A stretch of DNA of 64,000 nucleotides. Source: a virus. The position numbers and the translations under genes were made by a program. Below, one piece after another: positions 1-7,517 of this stretch (position 1 is its first letter; each line of letters starts with the position of its first letter). Below the pieces are notes generated by a model. It was not told the origin of the DNA, ran no database searches, and saw nothing but the letters and a program-made list of their open reading frames with translations. Location of the stretch: positions 1 to 64,000 of IMG/VR virus record IMGVR_UViG_3300042509_001805. One strand, given 5' to 3'.

Positions 1-371
1 TGGCACATAAAAATACAACTTGGCATCAGTATTCTACGATAAGCAGCCTGCATAATGATTGTACCCATCGAGCAAATTTGACCATAACCAATTAATGTGA
101 TTCTACAGTTACACGATTTAATTACATCAAAAATACCCATACCAGAATGCCAATCACCACCGATAGTTTGCATGTAAATTGTAATAGGGTCTTGACTTAT
201 GCTTTGAAGGATATTGATATTCTTCATGAAATTTTGACTCATTCTAAAATCAACGCCAGTGCTTTGATTTTCAGAAGCGTCTTCTTTTTCGTGTAAGTAT
301 ATTATTCTATTTTCAAGATCAAGATTATAATCATGAATATCAGAAATCGTATCGTTTTTGTCCTTCGGCAT
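1..371 (-). CDS. ClpP-like serine protease, 3' part outside window
   Basis: The visible 123 codons read as a ClpP-fold protease. The stretch ITIYMQTIGGDWHSGMGIFD resembles the ClpP segment that binds substrate and carries the GG turn. GQICSMG places a serine where ClpP has its nucleophile. The catalytic His and Asp would lie beyond base 1. In phages such proteins are either capsid maturation proteases or free ClpP homologues; the context here does not decide. The ATG lies inside the end of the upstream ERCC4-type gene (32-bp overlap), so the two are probably translated together. Confidence 0.75.
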   Translation of the reverse strand, partial: MPKDKNDTISDIHDYNLDLENRIIYLHEKEDASENQSTGVDFRMSQNFMKNINILQSISQDPITIYMQTIGGDWHSGMGIFDVIKSCNCRITLIGYGQICSMGTIIMQAAYRRILMPSCIFMC

Positions 372-915
372 CTTCCTCGTCCTTTTTATCGAATAGTTCG
401 GTAAGTCTTTTGAAAATACTATTACAAATTAAAAATGCGCTATGTTTGTTGTCGCAGAAAATAACATTAACTTCATACTTGATAGATATTTCGAGTAAAC
501 ATTTGATCAAATACTTTCCGGTTATTTTTGTTTCTTGTATTATATCAAATTTTTTGCCGCTAGGTTTCGGACCACCGTCTAGATATTTTTGATACGCCGC
601 CTGTTCTTGTTCATTCAGTAAACTAGTTGGATAGCCTATAACATCAGAAGCAGAAAACTCAAGTAAAATATAACGAAATGGAAAATCTCGCATTCTTTCC
701 ACTTCTTTATAAAATGCTTCTTTCTTCCTGCCTAAATTCATTGCTATTTCTGATACCGAAGCTTTTCGTTCAACACAAATAACATCTTCATAGCCTTTGA
801 TTGTGTAGTCTCCAGTCAGAAGAGTGCCAAGTTCCATTCCTTCGCACTTATCGTATTCTGAAAAAAACCAACCTTCTTGTTCGCGCGTATCTTTTATAAC
901 AGTATACTTGCTCAT
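340..915 (-). CDS. ERCC4/XPF-type structure-specific nuclease
   Basis: 191 aa. The N-terminal half carries the ERCC4 nuclease signature: DTREQ (residues 9-13), GDYTI (35-39) and VERKA (48-52), equivalent to the metal-binding GDxxxxxERKxxxD core of XPF/Mus81. No helix-hairpin-helix tandem is obvious in the C-terminal half, so this is a minimal phage version. Family members cut branched or flap DNA, which suits recombination, repair or packaging. It sits in the minus-strand operon between the ClpP-like gene and a small unknown gene, two bases from the latter. Confidence 0.85.
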   Translation of the reverse strand: MSKYTVIKDTREQEGWFFSEYDKCEGMELGTLLTGDYTIKGYEDVICVERKASVSEIAMNLGRKKEAFYKEVERMRDFPFRYILLEFSASDVIGYPTSLLNEQEQAAYQKYLDGGPKPSGKKFDIIQETKITGKYLIKCLLEISIKYEVNVIFCDNKHSAFLICNSIFKRLTELFDKKDEEDAEGQKRYDF

Positions 916-917
916 AC

Positions 918-1163
918 TTATGCGTTTATATCTGGCTCGGAAGGAGGCGCTGGAGGAGGCGACGGTGGAGTTTCTTCACCAATTGGACGGTTGTCTGTTT
1001 TTTGAATTCGGACTTTGTTTGTTACTTGATCTAAACTACAGCGAATACCGTATTTTCGATTGTACTTTCCGCAAAATTCATTGAATGCAACAATATCGTC
1101 ACAATCAATAGTTATGTCGCCGCCTTGTAAAATTTGCTGTAAAGCTTGCTCTAGATTATTCAT
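918..1163 (-). CDS. Small acidic protein with proline-rich tail
   Basis: 81 aa, not recognised. The first 55 residues look like a small globular alpha/beta domain, and the tail is PPSPPPAPPSEP-like and probably disordered. Its start overlaps the end of the HNH gene by four bases (ATGA type), and it ends two bases before the ERCC4-type nuclease start, so it is co-translated with two nucleases. A role as their partner is inference only. Confidence 0.7.
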   Translation of the reverse strand: MNNLEQALQQILQGGDITIDCDDIVAFNEFCGKYNRKYGIRCSLDQVTNKVRIQKTDNRPIGEETPPSPPPAPPSEPDINA

Positions 1164-1432
1164 TTTTTGCTCCTAACCTTTTCTGTAAAATATGAAATAT
1201 AATGTGATTCAAACCCTGTAACATCTTTATGGCATAATTTGCATAAAGTTATTCCATTATCTGTATCGTAACGAAGAGTACTGGCTGAACTCCATTTCAT
1301 TATATGATGAACATTCAGCCTTAAGTTTTTACCTTTTTTATTACACATTTGGCATGTGAATTTGTCTCTTTTTAGAACAGCATCGCGAAACCTCTTGTAA
1401 ACAGGGTCGCTGTAATCTCGCTTCTTCGACAT
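1160..1432 (-). CDS. HNH endonuclease
   Basis: 90 aa. RDKFTCQMC, LNVHHI, NGITLCKLCH give the HNH fold: two CxxC knuckles for structural zinc plus the HH dyad and the late N and H. Residues 1-20 are basic. Small phage HNH proteins act as homing nucleases or as terminase-associated nickases. Its first 92 bases overlap the 3' end of the GDP-mannose dehydratase gene in another frame, which is unusually long and may reflect a homing-type insertion next to that gene. Confidence 0.85.
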   Translation of the reverse strand: MSKKRDYSDPVYKRFRDAVLKRDKFTCQMCNKKGKNLRLNVHHIMKWSSASTLRYDTDNGITLCKLCHKDVTGFESHYISYFTEKVRSKK

Positions 1433-2477
1433 CGTGGTCTACCATTCTTTCTGCTAGTTGAGTAAAACTAATTTCTCGCTGCCACCCAAGCACTCTTTCA
1501 GCTTTAGCTGGAATCCCAAGGAGATAATCCACTTCGGATGGACGATAAAATTGTGGATCAACCACAACATAATTCACCCAGTTTTCAATTCCAATCCGAG
1601 CAAAAGCAGCATCTAAAAATTCTCGCACACTGTATGTTTGCCCTGTGGCAACAACGTAATCGTCAGGAGTTTCTTGCTGAAGCATGAGCCACATGGCATT
1701 TACATAATCTTGAGCATGACCCCAATCACGCTTTGCATCCAAATTACCCAAACGTAATTTCGGAAAAGAATCTCTTGTGGCAATTATATAATGGTCATCG
1801 AAAGCAATATCGCCAAGTTTATTGTATTTATTGCTCCATCTTACATACTCGCCAATCCATTTTGTAATTTTGCGTGTTACAAAATGTTCGCCGCGACGTT
1901 CTGACTCATGGTTGAACAAAATGCCGCTACTAGCATGTATTCCATAACTGTCACGATAGTTTCGCACCAAATGATGTGCGGCCAGTTTGGCAATAGCATA
2001 AGGGCTTTGCGGTAAAAACTTGGTATCTTCGTCTTGGAATTTTAATACTGGCCCATTGTATTCATCGTAAGTTTCATCGTAAGAAGCCCCGAACATTTCA
2101 CTGCTGCTGGCTTGATAAAATCGAATTTCACTTTTTCGTGACGAGTATCGTATCGCTTCAAGTATATTCAATACTCCACCGGCTGTGATATCCCATGTTA
2201 AACTCGGTTGTTTAAAACTAGTACCAACATGCGACTGAGCGGCAAGGTTGTAGATTTCATCGGGCTGAGAATCTTCTATAACTTTACTGACATTAAAACC
2301 ATCGGTAATGTCACCCTCGACGATATTTATTTTGGGCAGAAGGTGTTCAATACGAGCGAGTGTATTAACACTCACACGGCGAGTTACACCCGTAACTGCA
2401 TACCCTTTTGCCAAAAGCAACTCGGCCAAATAACTTCCGTCTTGTCCAGTAATACCCCAAATTAAAGCTTTCTTCAT
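1341..2477 (-). CDS. gmd: GDP-mannose 4,6-dehydratase
   Basis: 378 aa, near the usual family length. It is an extended SDR enzyme that converts GDP-mannose to GDP-4-keto-6-deoxymannose, the first step to GDP-fucose, rhamnose or perosamine. Visible motifs are the NAD(P) loop GITGQDGSYLAELL near the N-terminus, SSSEMFG, the catalytic YxxxK in SPYAIAKL, and GEHFVTRKIT. The last 30 residues run over the HNH gene and look non-homologous, so the native C-terminus may have been altered. With the glycosyltransferases at 35.3, 43.2 and 47.8 kb it suggests sugar decoration of virion or host surface. Confidence 0.92.
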   Translation of the reverse strand: MKKALIWGITGQDGSYLAELLLAKGYAVTGVTRRVSVNTLARIEHLLPKINIVEGDITDGFNVSKVIEDSQPDEIYNLAAQSHVGTSFKQPSLTWDITAGGVLNILEAIRYSSRKSEIRFYQASSSEMFGASYDETYDEYNGPVLKFQDEDTKFLPQSPYAIAKLAAHHLVRNYRDSYGIHASSGILFNHESERRGEHFVTRKITKWIGEYVRWSNKYNKLGDIAFDDHYIIATRDSFPKLRLGNLDAKRDWGHAQDYVNAMWLMLQQETPDDYVVATGQTYSVREFLDAAFARIGIENWVNYVVVDPQFYRPSEVDYLLGIPAKAERVLGWQREISFTQLAERMVDHDVEEARLQRPCLQEVSRCCSKKRQIHMPNV

Positions 2478-3275
2478 TTATTGTTCCTTGATTAATGTTT
2501 CAGAAGTTAAAAATGGTTGGTCAATCGTGCCGTCCTCGTACCGATGATATTCACTCAGTTTTTCTTTTTCGTGATGCATGGCAAGACGCATTTTTTCCAT
2601 TTCCAACCCAATCCTTGTGCGAAATTCTGAATCGGTTGCAATTTGTTTTACAAGTGCTGCAAATGTTTCGCGACTGTCTTCGATGGCCTTGATGCGTTGC
2701 TCGCGTGTTCCCTTCAAGTCTTTCAGCATTGTTGCTTTGCGTGTTTGCAAATCTTTATAATCACGCGAAAGCGTTTCCTGCGAAGCCCGCAAAACCGCCA
2801 CCTGACGTTCAAGCTGGATGATGTATTCCATATCGCGTTGATCTTTATCCACAGCCTTCTCTTCTTGAACGAGACGTTCATACGTCGAGATTTCGTTTTG
2901 ATTTTCTTGCTGGCTCCTCAAAATCCTATTCATCAAAATTTCCAACTTTATAGTGTCAATGATTTGCATTTCCTCGGTATGAAACACATCGTCCTTGAAC
3001 TGACTCCACATCTTTTTAAAATGAAACTCAAACATTTCAAGCTCGTCTTCATTGAACTGATGTTTTAATTCACGATAATATGGCTTGGTTTTAAGCTCGT
3101 TGGCAACAGCAGCTTCTTGCTTTTGCTTGGCCGAAAAGCCTATTTTTTTGCTGATCCACTCGCGCACACTTTCAGGGTCGCGGTCGAGTTGTTGGGAGAT
3201 TTGCTCTATCGACAATACCTCGGCATTGGCCTCGATATAGGACATTTCTTCAACTGAAAATCTACCTTTTTTCAA
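2478..3275 (-). CDS. HTH-plus-coiled-coil protein, possible small terminase
   Basis: 265 aa. TTG start preceded by AAGGA. Residues 1-45 resemble a DNA-binding helix-turn-helix (SIEQISQQLDRDPESVREWI). Residues 110-240 are highly charged and heptad-like, predicting long coiled coils. HTH followed by oligomerising coiled coil is the plan of phage small terminase subunits, but no large terminase is visible here, so that label is inference. It could also be a transcription or virion-associated coiled-coil protein. Its stop abuts the gmd start. Confidence 0.6.
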   Translation of the reverse strand: MKKGRFSVEEMSYIEANAEVLSIEQISQQLDRDPESVREWISKKIGFSAKQKQEAAVANELKTKPYYRELKHQFNEDELEMFEFHFKKMWSQFKDDVFHTEEMQIIDTIKLEILMNRILRSQQENQNEISTYERLVQEEKAVDKDQRDMEYIIQLERQVAVLRASQETLSRDYKDLQTRKATMLKDLKGTREQRIKAIEDSRETFAALVKQIATDSEFRTRIGLEMEKMRLAMHHEKEKLSEYHRYEDGTIDQPFLTSETLIKEQ

Positions 3276-3290
3276 ATTGCTTTCCTTGTG

Positions 3291-3812
3291 TTATGTCAAC
3301 TCGTCAAGTTCGCCATTGATAATCTGCTCGATAATATTTATAATATTGGCCTTGCGGCCTTTGGGCAGAGGAGAGTTTGACTGTAATCTTAAATAATCAC
3401 GACGCAAATGTGTGGGGAGTTTACGATCAATAAGTTCGAGTATTTCCTTTACATAAGCATCGTTGTTTACGTCGGGCGCGGTGTGCATTGTATAAACATT
3501 GTCGATACTAACAGGTTCGAGCAAGTCGCGCTTTTGGTGTTGTATTTTTTCGGCCTCGGTTCCGTAGTCCATGCGGTAGTAATTATCGCGTTTAAATGTT
3601 TTCAAACGATTGTTTATATGCGTGTACATAAAGTTTTCCAGTGGGCGAGTAGGGTCATAACTTTTTAGCCCAGCAAATCCAATGAGAAAAGCTTCTTGTT
3701 CGATATCTTCGACTTCATACCCAGCAAAAACATATTTTGGGGCTAATCTTTTGGCAATTTTTTGAATAGTGGCAATAACTTCCTGTTCGTTTAATCCATC
3801 AGGTATTTTCAT
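3291..3812 (-). CDS. T4 gp55-like late sigma factor
   Basis: 173 aa from the ATG at 3812, chosen because GAGGAG sits five bases upstream; an earlier in-frame start lacks this. The region GYEVEDIEQEAFLIGFAGL with YDPTRPLENFMYTHINNRL matches sigma region 2 as seen in T4 gp55 and cyanophage late sigma factors. No clear region 4 is present, which is also true of gp55. It would direct host RNA polymerase to late promoters (TATAAATA in T4). It overlaps the preceding 88-aa gene by 14 bases. Confidence 0.8.
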   Translation of the reverse strand: MKIPDGLNEQEVIATIQKIAKRLAPKYVFAGYEVEDIEQEAFLIGFAGLKSYDPTRPLENFMYTHINNRLKTFKRDNYYRMDYGTEAEKIQHQKRDLLEPVSIDNVYTMHTAPDVNNDAYVKEILELIDRKLPTHLRRDYLRLQSNSPLPKGRKANIINIIEQIINGELDELT

Positions 3813-4065
3813 TAAGCTCCTCGTCAATTTCATCAATCAAACGCTCTTCTTCGCGGCGTAGATCGGCTGGGTCTGGTTGATACTGAAAACTCCAGTCAAT
3901 AACTGGTTGCATTGTTTCAGAATTTTCAACCGCCCGCAAACGCGCAAGTTCGTCTATTGTTAGTGGGCGATCCGGCAACTCAAGGTCGCGGGCAATTGAT
4001 TTGCGTAGCTCGTCGGTGTCAACAGCTTCGACATTAAAAAGATTTTTTGGTTTTAAATTTTTCAT
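3799..4065 (-). CDS. Small acidic protein heading the minus-strand operon
   Basis: 88 aa, not recognised. It has strong AAGGAG seven to eight bases before the ATG, and an acidic C-terminus rich in Glu and Asp. It precedes the late sigma gene by an overlap and so may be a regulator or co-factor of it (inference). The divergent gap 4066-4168 holds only an AT-rich stretch; a weak minus-strand -10 (TATAAT, 4086-4091) is present without a good -35. Confidence 0.7.
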   Translation of the reverse strand: MKNLKPKNLFNVEAVDTDELRKSIARDLELPDRPLTIDELARLRAVENSETMQPVIDWSFQYQPDPADLRREEERLIDEIDEELNENT

Positions 4066-4168
4066 TATATTTCTCCTTTTGTATCATTATATCTCCAAAC
4101 AGTAAAATATACACAAATTTCGAAATTTTTGCGTATGTTATAGCAGAGAAAAGTTTAAGGGTCAAAGT

Positions 4169-4717
4169 ATGGACGAATCAATGATAAACATTTTTGTACT
4201 GGGTTTTGTGTGTTTGCTGGGACTATTTTTAGTGCTGGTGGAATTGCACCATTTAAATTTAACTCTAAAAGAATTAGTCAAAGCTGTAAAAATGGGCCGC
4301 AAGCCCGGAGTTGTATTTCCTGTTTTTAAAGATGGAGAAAAGAATATGTTAAAGTTTTATTTGTCGCTGCCAGCCAAGGGTGCTGCCGACGTTGTGGCCC
4401 GCGAACTGCTCGTTTCGATTGCTGGTGCTGAACCAGCTTTGTACGTCTTGGGCGCTGACGCCGCACAAAGCGCTGAGTTTTCTGGTTCCGACAACAGCAC
4501 TGTTGTTGGTACACTAGTTGACATTGACGACGCTGGAAACCGATCAAGTGCAAGCTCGTTCGAGTTTGTTTTGGTTGACACAATTCCTCCTGCTACACCC
4601 GGAGCAGTTGGATTGGTTGTAACCGAAGAAGTTGCTGACCCAACACCAGAGCCAGAAGCTCCGGTCGAACCAGCCGAACCAGCCGAACCAGAAGTTCCCG
4701 AAACTCCCGAAGGCTAA
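4169..4717 (+). CDS. Membrane-anchored protein with Pro/Glu tail
   Basis: 182 aa as one frame. Residues 6-25 are a hydrophobic segment. A beta-rich middle (residues 60-145, pattern SLPAKGAADVVARELLVSIAG) resembles an Ig-like or virion decoration domain, and the end is a repetitive PEPEAPVEP-type tail. An internal ATG at 4345 with GGAG eight bases upstream could instead start a separate 123-aa protein, leaving a 58-aa membrane protein in front. Which is used cannot be decided by eye. Confidence 0.65.
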   Translation: MDESMINIFVLGFVCLLGLFLVLVELHHLNLTLKELVKAVKMGRKPGVVFPVFKDGEKNMLKFYLSLPAKGAADVVARELLVSIAGAEPALYVLGADAAQSAEFSGSDNSTVVGTLVDIDDAGNRSSASSFEFVLVDTIPPATPGAVGLVVTEEVADPTPEPEAPVEPAEPAEPEVPETPEG

Positions 4718-4748
4718 TGCAACACAGTTGCAAAAGTTTTCGAAACGG

Positions 4749-4779
4749 AACCGTTGAAAGCAATTTCAGCGGTTTTTTT
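4749..4779 (+). terminator. Rho-independent terminator
   Basis: An 11-bp stem (AACCGTTGAAA with TTTCAGCGGTT), GCAA tetraloop, then seven Ts. It closes the 4169-4717 transcription unit before the early cassette region. Confidence 0.85.
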
Positions 4780-4804
4780 ATCAACAACCATGTGTAATCA
4801 ATTT

Positions 4805-4860
4805 GGTTTAGCTAAGACATTTACAAATATTGATGGGCAATTTAGTCTGAACCACCCCGG
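4805..4860 (-). repeat. Family B repeat, inverted copy
   Basis: Reverse complement contains GTCTTAGCTAAACC, matching the start of the family B intergenic repeats at 11.9, 21.8, 22.2, 22.5, 22.7 and 23.8 kb. It lies in the gap between the first terminator and the first early promoter. Confidence 0.5.
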
Positions 4861-4968
4861 CGTTTGTCAAGGGGAAATCCACTTTTTTTCCTGAACATAA
4901 AATACCACCCCCTAGCTAGGGCATTTCGGAAATTTTTGTCTTTTTTTTCTGATTTTGGCTGTAGGCTA

Positions 4969-4996
4969 TTGACATTTCCTGTCGATATGGTATAAT
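4969..4996 (+). promoter_or_regulatory. Early promoter P1
   Basis: TTGACA at 4969-4974 and TATAAT at 4991-4996, 16-bp spacer containing GTCGATA. It is the first of the near-identical cassette promoters and drives the 54-aa gene at 5038. Confidence 0.9.
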
Positions 4997-5037
4997 AGAG
5001 ACATCGAAAGCAAGTTAATCACACAAAGGAAACGAAC

Positions 5038-5202
5038 ATGAAACACAACGTTAAAATCATCGAAGAAAAGACAACCAAGGCAATCAACGGCGTTTGGTTC
5101 AAAGTTTACGTTAACGGGATTAGCGTAGGCTATCGCTCGACACGCGAACAAGCCGAGAAACTTTCTCAAGAAATTTTGGCAAAAAAGACTTATCGCTCTT
5201 GA
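5038..5202 (+). CDS. Early microprotein, KVYVNG family member 1
   Basis: 54 aa, start chosen by AAAGGAAACGAAC before ATG. It belongs to a paralogous group in this window whose core reads F/Y-KVYVNG..V....TREQAE followed by a basic helix; the closest copy is at 8832. A two- or three-strand sheet plus helix is likely. The TGA stop (5200-5202) lies within the -35 hexamer of the next promoter. Function unknown; small early phage proteins commonly bind host machinery. Confidence 0.8.
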   Translation: MKHNVKIIEEKTTKAINGVWFKVYVNGISVGYRSTREQAEKLSQEILAKKTYRS

Positions 5203-5226
5203 CAATGGATGCCGATATAGTATAAT
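5199..5226 (+). promoter_or_regulatory. Early promoter P2
   Basis: TTGACA 5199-5204, TATAAT 5221-5226, 16-bp spacer with GCCGATA. The -35 box includes the stop codon of the upstream gene. Confidence 0.9.
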
Positions 5227-5264
5227 AGAAGCATACAAAAGACAATCACACAAAGGAAAAAAGA

Positions 5265-5453
5265 ATGAACGAAACAGAATTCAGCTTGACAATCAACGGA
5301 ACCACTTTTGTAGCTACTTGGTTCGACAAAGAAGACGACCGCGTAGCCGAGTGGTACATCGACGCTAACGGTGAACGTGTTGGCAAGTTTCGCGGTTATC
5401 CAAGTAACGCAAAGCAAGTAGAAAATTTCATCCGGCATTTTCTTGCCAAGTAA
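5265..5453 (+). CDS. Early microprotein, IDANGE family member 1
   Basis: 62 aa, AAAGGA upstream. Paralogue of the 68-aa protein at 8335: both share AT(W/F)...D..R..E(W/L)(Y/W)ID.NGE..G..R and a C-terminal helix with Q(V/I)E..(I/V). Predicted beta-rich with a C-terminal helix. Function unknown. Confidence 0.8.
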   Translation: MNETEFSLTINGTTFVATWFDKEDDRVAEWYIDANGERVGKFRGYPSNAKQVENFIRHFLAK

Positions 5454-5537
5454 ACGATGAATACCGACGAAACGGTTGGTAGTGTACAGCTGTAAAATAG
5501 TGTACACGCGTATACTAGTCGGGCCGACCCAAATCGT

Positions 5538-5566
5538 CGTAAGTCCTAGAGCCACAAGGACTTATG
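5538..5566 (+). repeat. Cassette hairpin 1 with upstream TGTACA palindromes
   Basis: Arms TAAGTCCT/AGGACTTA around loop AGAGCCACA. Upstream lie two palindromic sites (5481-5494 and 5499-5515, TGTACA type) and a GGGCCGACCC block. Downstream is an A/T-rich tract, then promoter P3. This order recurs through 21.7 kb. Confidence 0.85.
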
Positions 5567-5614
5567 GCAACAGGAAAAATTCTGAAAAAAATTTCTTTTT
5601 TTGTTCTAAAGCTA

Positions 5615-5642
5615 TTGACAGTGTTTTGCCGATATGTATAAT
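5615..5642 (+). promoter_or_regulatory. Early promoter P3
   Basis: TTGACA 5615-5620, TATAAT 5637-5642, 16-bp spacer with GCCGATA. Drives the gene at 5685. Confidence 0.9.
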
Positions 5643-5684
5643 AAGGACATGAGAAACAACAACACACAACAAAAGGAAACGAAA

Positions 5685-5819
5685 ATGAACACTGTCAAGA
5701 TTGTCAAGGTTAACACTTGCTGGGGAGCTTACTGGTACACCGTAAAGGTTAACGGAATTGCCGTTGCGAATTGCGGTACATTGTCACACGCTCAAGAAAT
5801 TTCTAAAAAATATTCCTAA
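5685..5819 (+). CDS. Early microprotein, VKVNG family member 2
   Basis: 44 aa from the ATG with AAAGGAAACGAAA upstream. It matches the 5038 family: YTVKVNGIAVA followed by a short helix with SHAQEIS. Nearest relative is the 58-aa protein at 6302 (both have CGTL and A(Q/R)). Function unknown. Confidence 0.75.
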   Translation: MNTVKIVKVNTCWGAYWYTVKVNGIAVANCGTLSHAQEISKKYS

Positions 5820-5824
5820 AGCTA

Positions 5825-5852
5825 TTGACAACCGATTGCCGATAAGTATAAT
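5825..5852 (+). promoter_or_regulatory. Early promoter P4
   Basis: TTGACA 5825-5830, TATAAT 5847-5852, 16-bp spacer with GCCGATA, six bases after the upstream stop. Confidence 0.9.
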
Positions 5853-5886
5853 AACAACATACGAAACACAACACAAGGAAACGACA

Positions 5887-6051
5887 ATGGACAGCTTTGA
5901 CAACATTCAGTGCGACGAAATGCCATTCGAACCCAAGCAATCGGACTGGCTGGAGTTTCAAATGTGGCTTGACAGCTTGCCGATTCGCGACGATGAAATC
6001 GGGGTTGAATACGGGCCTATCGAGTTTCCTGCCGATGACCTTCCCTTCTAA
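5887..6051 (+). CDS. Early acidic microprotein, MDSF family member 1
   Basis: 54 aa, strongly acidic, AAGGAAACGACA before ATG. It resembles the 63-aa protein at 11556: MDSF start, (P/Q)(K/T)..DW.E(F/Y)Q.W core and an acidic end. The 40 bases after the stop (AGGGCTTGACCC... with CGCCCAAGTCGCG) are also shared with that copy, so gene and trailer were duplicated together. Function unknown; DNA-mimic-like acidity is only a guess. Confidence 0.75.
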   Translation: MDSFDNIQCDEMPFEPKQSDWLEFQMWLDSLPIRDDEIGVEYGPIEFPADDLPF

Positions 6052-6093
6052 GGGCTTGACCCACAAGCCTCGCCCAAGTCGCGAGCATAGTTC

Positions 6094-6120
6094 GCCTCTC
6101 TATTCCAAAAGAGGCTTTTT
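6094..6120 (+). terminator. Rho-independent terminator
   Basis: GCCTCT/AGAGGC six-bp stem with a ten-base loop and five Ts, following the duplicated trailer sequence of the 5887 gene. Confidence 0.75.
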
Positions 6121-6126
6121 ATACAC

Positions 6127-6195
6127 TAGTGTACAAGCGTACACCTGCCGGGCCGACCCAAATCGCCGTAAGTCCTAGAGCGCCAAGGGTTTACG
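6127..6195 (+). repeat. Cassette palindrome and hairpin 2
   Basis: TAGTGTACAAGCGTACAC palindrome (6127-6144), GC-rich GGGCCGACCC, then hairpin 6167-6195 with loop CTAGAGCGCCAAG in forward orientation. Confidence 0.8.
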
Positions 6196-6244
6196 TCAAT
6201 TCAAAAAATTCCTAGAAAAATTTCTTTTTTTCTGCTCAAGTCTA

Positions 6245-6272
6245 TTGACATTTCTAGCCGATACTGTATAAT
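6245..6272 (+). promoter_or_regulatory. Early promoter P5
   Basis: TTGACA 6245-6250, TATAAT 6267-6272, 16-bp spacer with GCCGATA. Drives the gene at 6302. Confidence 0.9.
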
Positions 6273-6301
6273 AGAAGCATAACACAACAAGGAAAATAAA
6301 A

Positions 6302-6478
6302 ATGACTATCTCAATTATCCCCCACGAAGCAACTAGCGGCTACGGCTTTCATTACACTGTAGAAATCGCCGGTTCGGTTGTTGCAATCTGCGGAACTCTG
6401 CATCATGCTCGCAAAGTTGCTGACGAAAAAAGAAAAGAATATCTCAAAAATTTGATTGATGGTATTGACAGTTTGTAA
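6302..6478 (+). CDS. Early microprotein, VNG-like family member 3
   Basis: 58 aa, AAGGA upstream. FHYTVEIAGSVVAICGTLHHARK aligns by eye with the 5685 protein, with a longer basic helix at the end. The next promoter (P6) begins inside its last codons. Function unknown. Confidence 0.75.
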   Translation: MTISIIPHEATSGYGFHYTVEIAGSVVAICGTLHHARKVADEKRKEYLKNLIDGIDSL

Positions 6479-6492
6479 CCGATAAGTATAAT
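6465..6492 (+). promoter_or_regulatory. Early promoter P6
   Basis: TTGACA 6465-6470, TATAAT 6487-6492, 16-bp spacer with ACCGATA; the -35 lies within the upstream coding sequence. Confidence 0.85.
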
Positions 6493-6517
6493 AAGAACAC
6501 ACACAAAGGAAAAAAAC

Positions 6518-6718
6518 ATGAAAACAGAACTACTCAAAAAAGCCGCTATTGCTCACCTTCCGCACGTTACTGATTACAAGTTGATTAACGAATTGCAACA
6601 ACGAATTGTGGCTGATATTGTAGGTCATGAAAATGGTCGCGGTTGTTTGAGCAGTGAATACATTTCCAAACTGAACGCATTAAATGATGCAATCAACGCG
6701 GTTAAGGTTCACTGGTAA
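6518..6718 (+). CDS. Small helical protein
   Basis: 66 aa, AAAGGA before ATG. Mostly helical and mildly amphipathic. Not recognised and without a visible paralogue here. Confidence 0.7.
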   Translation: MKTELLKKAAIAHLPHVTDYKLINELQQRIVADIVGHENGRGCLSSEYISKLNALNDAINAVKVHW

Positions 6719-6733
6719 TAATTTTACAATAAT

Positions 6734-6741
6734 TATAAATA
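6734..6741 (+). promoter_or_regulatory. TATAAATA octamer, possible late promoter
   Basis: Exact T4-type late -10 octamer 32 bases before the ATG at 6773. The only reason to take it seriously is the gp55-like sigma gene at 3291; chance occurrence in AT-rich DNA is possible. Confidence 0.3.
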
Positions 6742-6772
6742 CAACACACACACACACACAAGGAAACGAAAA

Positions 6773-6907
6773 ATGAAAATTTACATTGCAATCGAAGCGG
6801 ATAAGGGTCTTGGGCAAACCATGATTCGAGCTTTTTATAACAAAGAAGAAGCTGAAAAATTCGCAAAAGAAAATCGTTATTGGATTGAAGAAGTTGAATT
6901 GTCGTAA
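6773..6907 (+). CDS. Small early protein
   Basis: 44 aa, AAGGAAACGAAAA before ATG, preceded by an (AC)n run. Sequence IYIAIEAD...IRAFYNKEEAEKFAKEN suggests a strand-helix fold like small phage proteins that take a number-like role, but the family is not recognised. It starts a four-gene run with 6921 and 7113. Confidence 0.7.
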   Translation: MKIYIAIEADKGLGQTMIRAFYNKEEAEKFAKENRYWIEEVELS

Positions 6908-6920
6908 CGAAAGGAAAATT

Positions 6921-7100
6921 ATGTTCGACCGTTTTGCCGTTGCCGTTTTTTTAATGGATTATCATAGTGGCCAGTGGAGCCGAGGCTATCGCATTCTATC
7001 CAAAATGCGGCCCGAAAATTTCTCCTCTGATTTCTGTGAAGAAATGCGGAACACCGAATATTACGCTCACCTAGTTGCAAATTATGAAAACGAAGTATAA
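6921..7100 (+). CDS. Small early protein
   Basis: 59 aa from the ATG preceded by AAGGAAAATT; an earlier in-frame start would overlap the upstream gene and lacks an RBS. Not recognised. Confidence 0.7.
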   Translation: MFDRFAVAVFLMDYHSGQWSRGYRILSKMRPENFSSDFCEEMRNTEYYAHLVANYENEV

Positions 7101-7112
7101 GGAAAAATTATA

Positions 7113-7439
7113 ATGTTTACACGCGCCCAATATCTTGCCGGTGAATGTTCGCACCAAGAATATTACGGTCAATTTGTTAATCAGTGGATTCTTACTTGCG
7201 TAAAGGGAAAATATGGAGTTAATCGATTAATTGAAGCTGAAAAGCTTGATATTAATTTTAACACTATCCCATTGTATTCATGGGACCAACTGAATATAAT
7301 GTCGGCAGTTGACCAAGAACTTTGGGCTGCTGCTAATGGTTCACGATATTACAGCCTATCTGATAATCTTTGCATCCAAAAACAAGCTGCTCGAATGATT
7401 GTAGAAAAATATCATAGTGAACAAAACGCCACTGTCTGA
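7113..7439 (+). CDS. Conserved-looking phage protein, unknown
   Basis: 108 aa, AAGGA 10 bases upstream. Alpha-helical, with FNTIPLYSWDQL and the aromatic-rich YYGQFVN. It resembles small phage proteins that carry an EYY..FV pattern, but no named family can be assigned. Last gene before a cassette boundary. Confidence 0.7.
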   Translation: MFTRAQYLAGECSHQEYYGQFVNQWILTCVKGKYGVNRLIEAEKLDINFNTIPLYSWDQLNIMSAVDQELWAAANGSRYYSLSDNLCIQKQAARMIVEKYHSEQNATV

Positions 7440-7471
7440 CCCTATGTAAACAGACTGCGCAAAACAACCGC

Positions 7472-7500
7472 CCTAAGTGCTAGAGCCACAAGGACTTAGG
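7472..7500 (+). repeat. Cassette hairpin 3
   Basis: CCTAAGTGCTAGAGCCACAA with GGACTTAGG; forward loop. Seventeen bases from hairpin 4, so this cassette carries a tandem pair. The rest of the 7440-7879 gap holds two copies of CCAATGAGCAG (near 7590 and 7612) and no strong gene. Confidence 0.8.
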
Positions 7501-7517
7501 TCAACGCGGGCCGCCGC

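Noticed and set aside
4326-4787. Three minus-strand frames opposite the 4169-4717 gene
   Set aside because: They are mirror frames of a biased coding sequence, without RBS or plausible protein composition.
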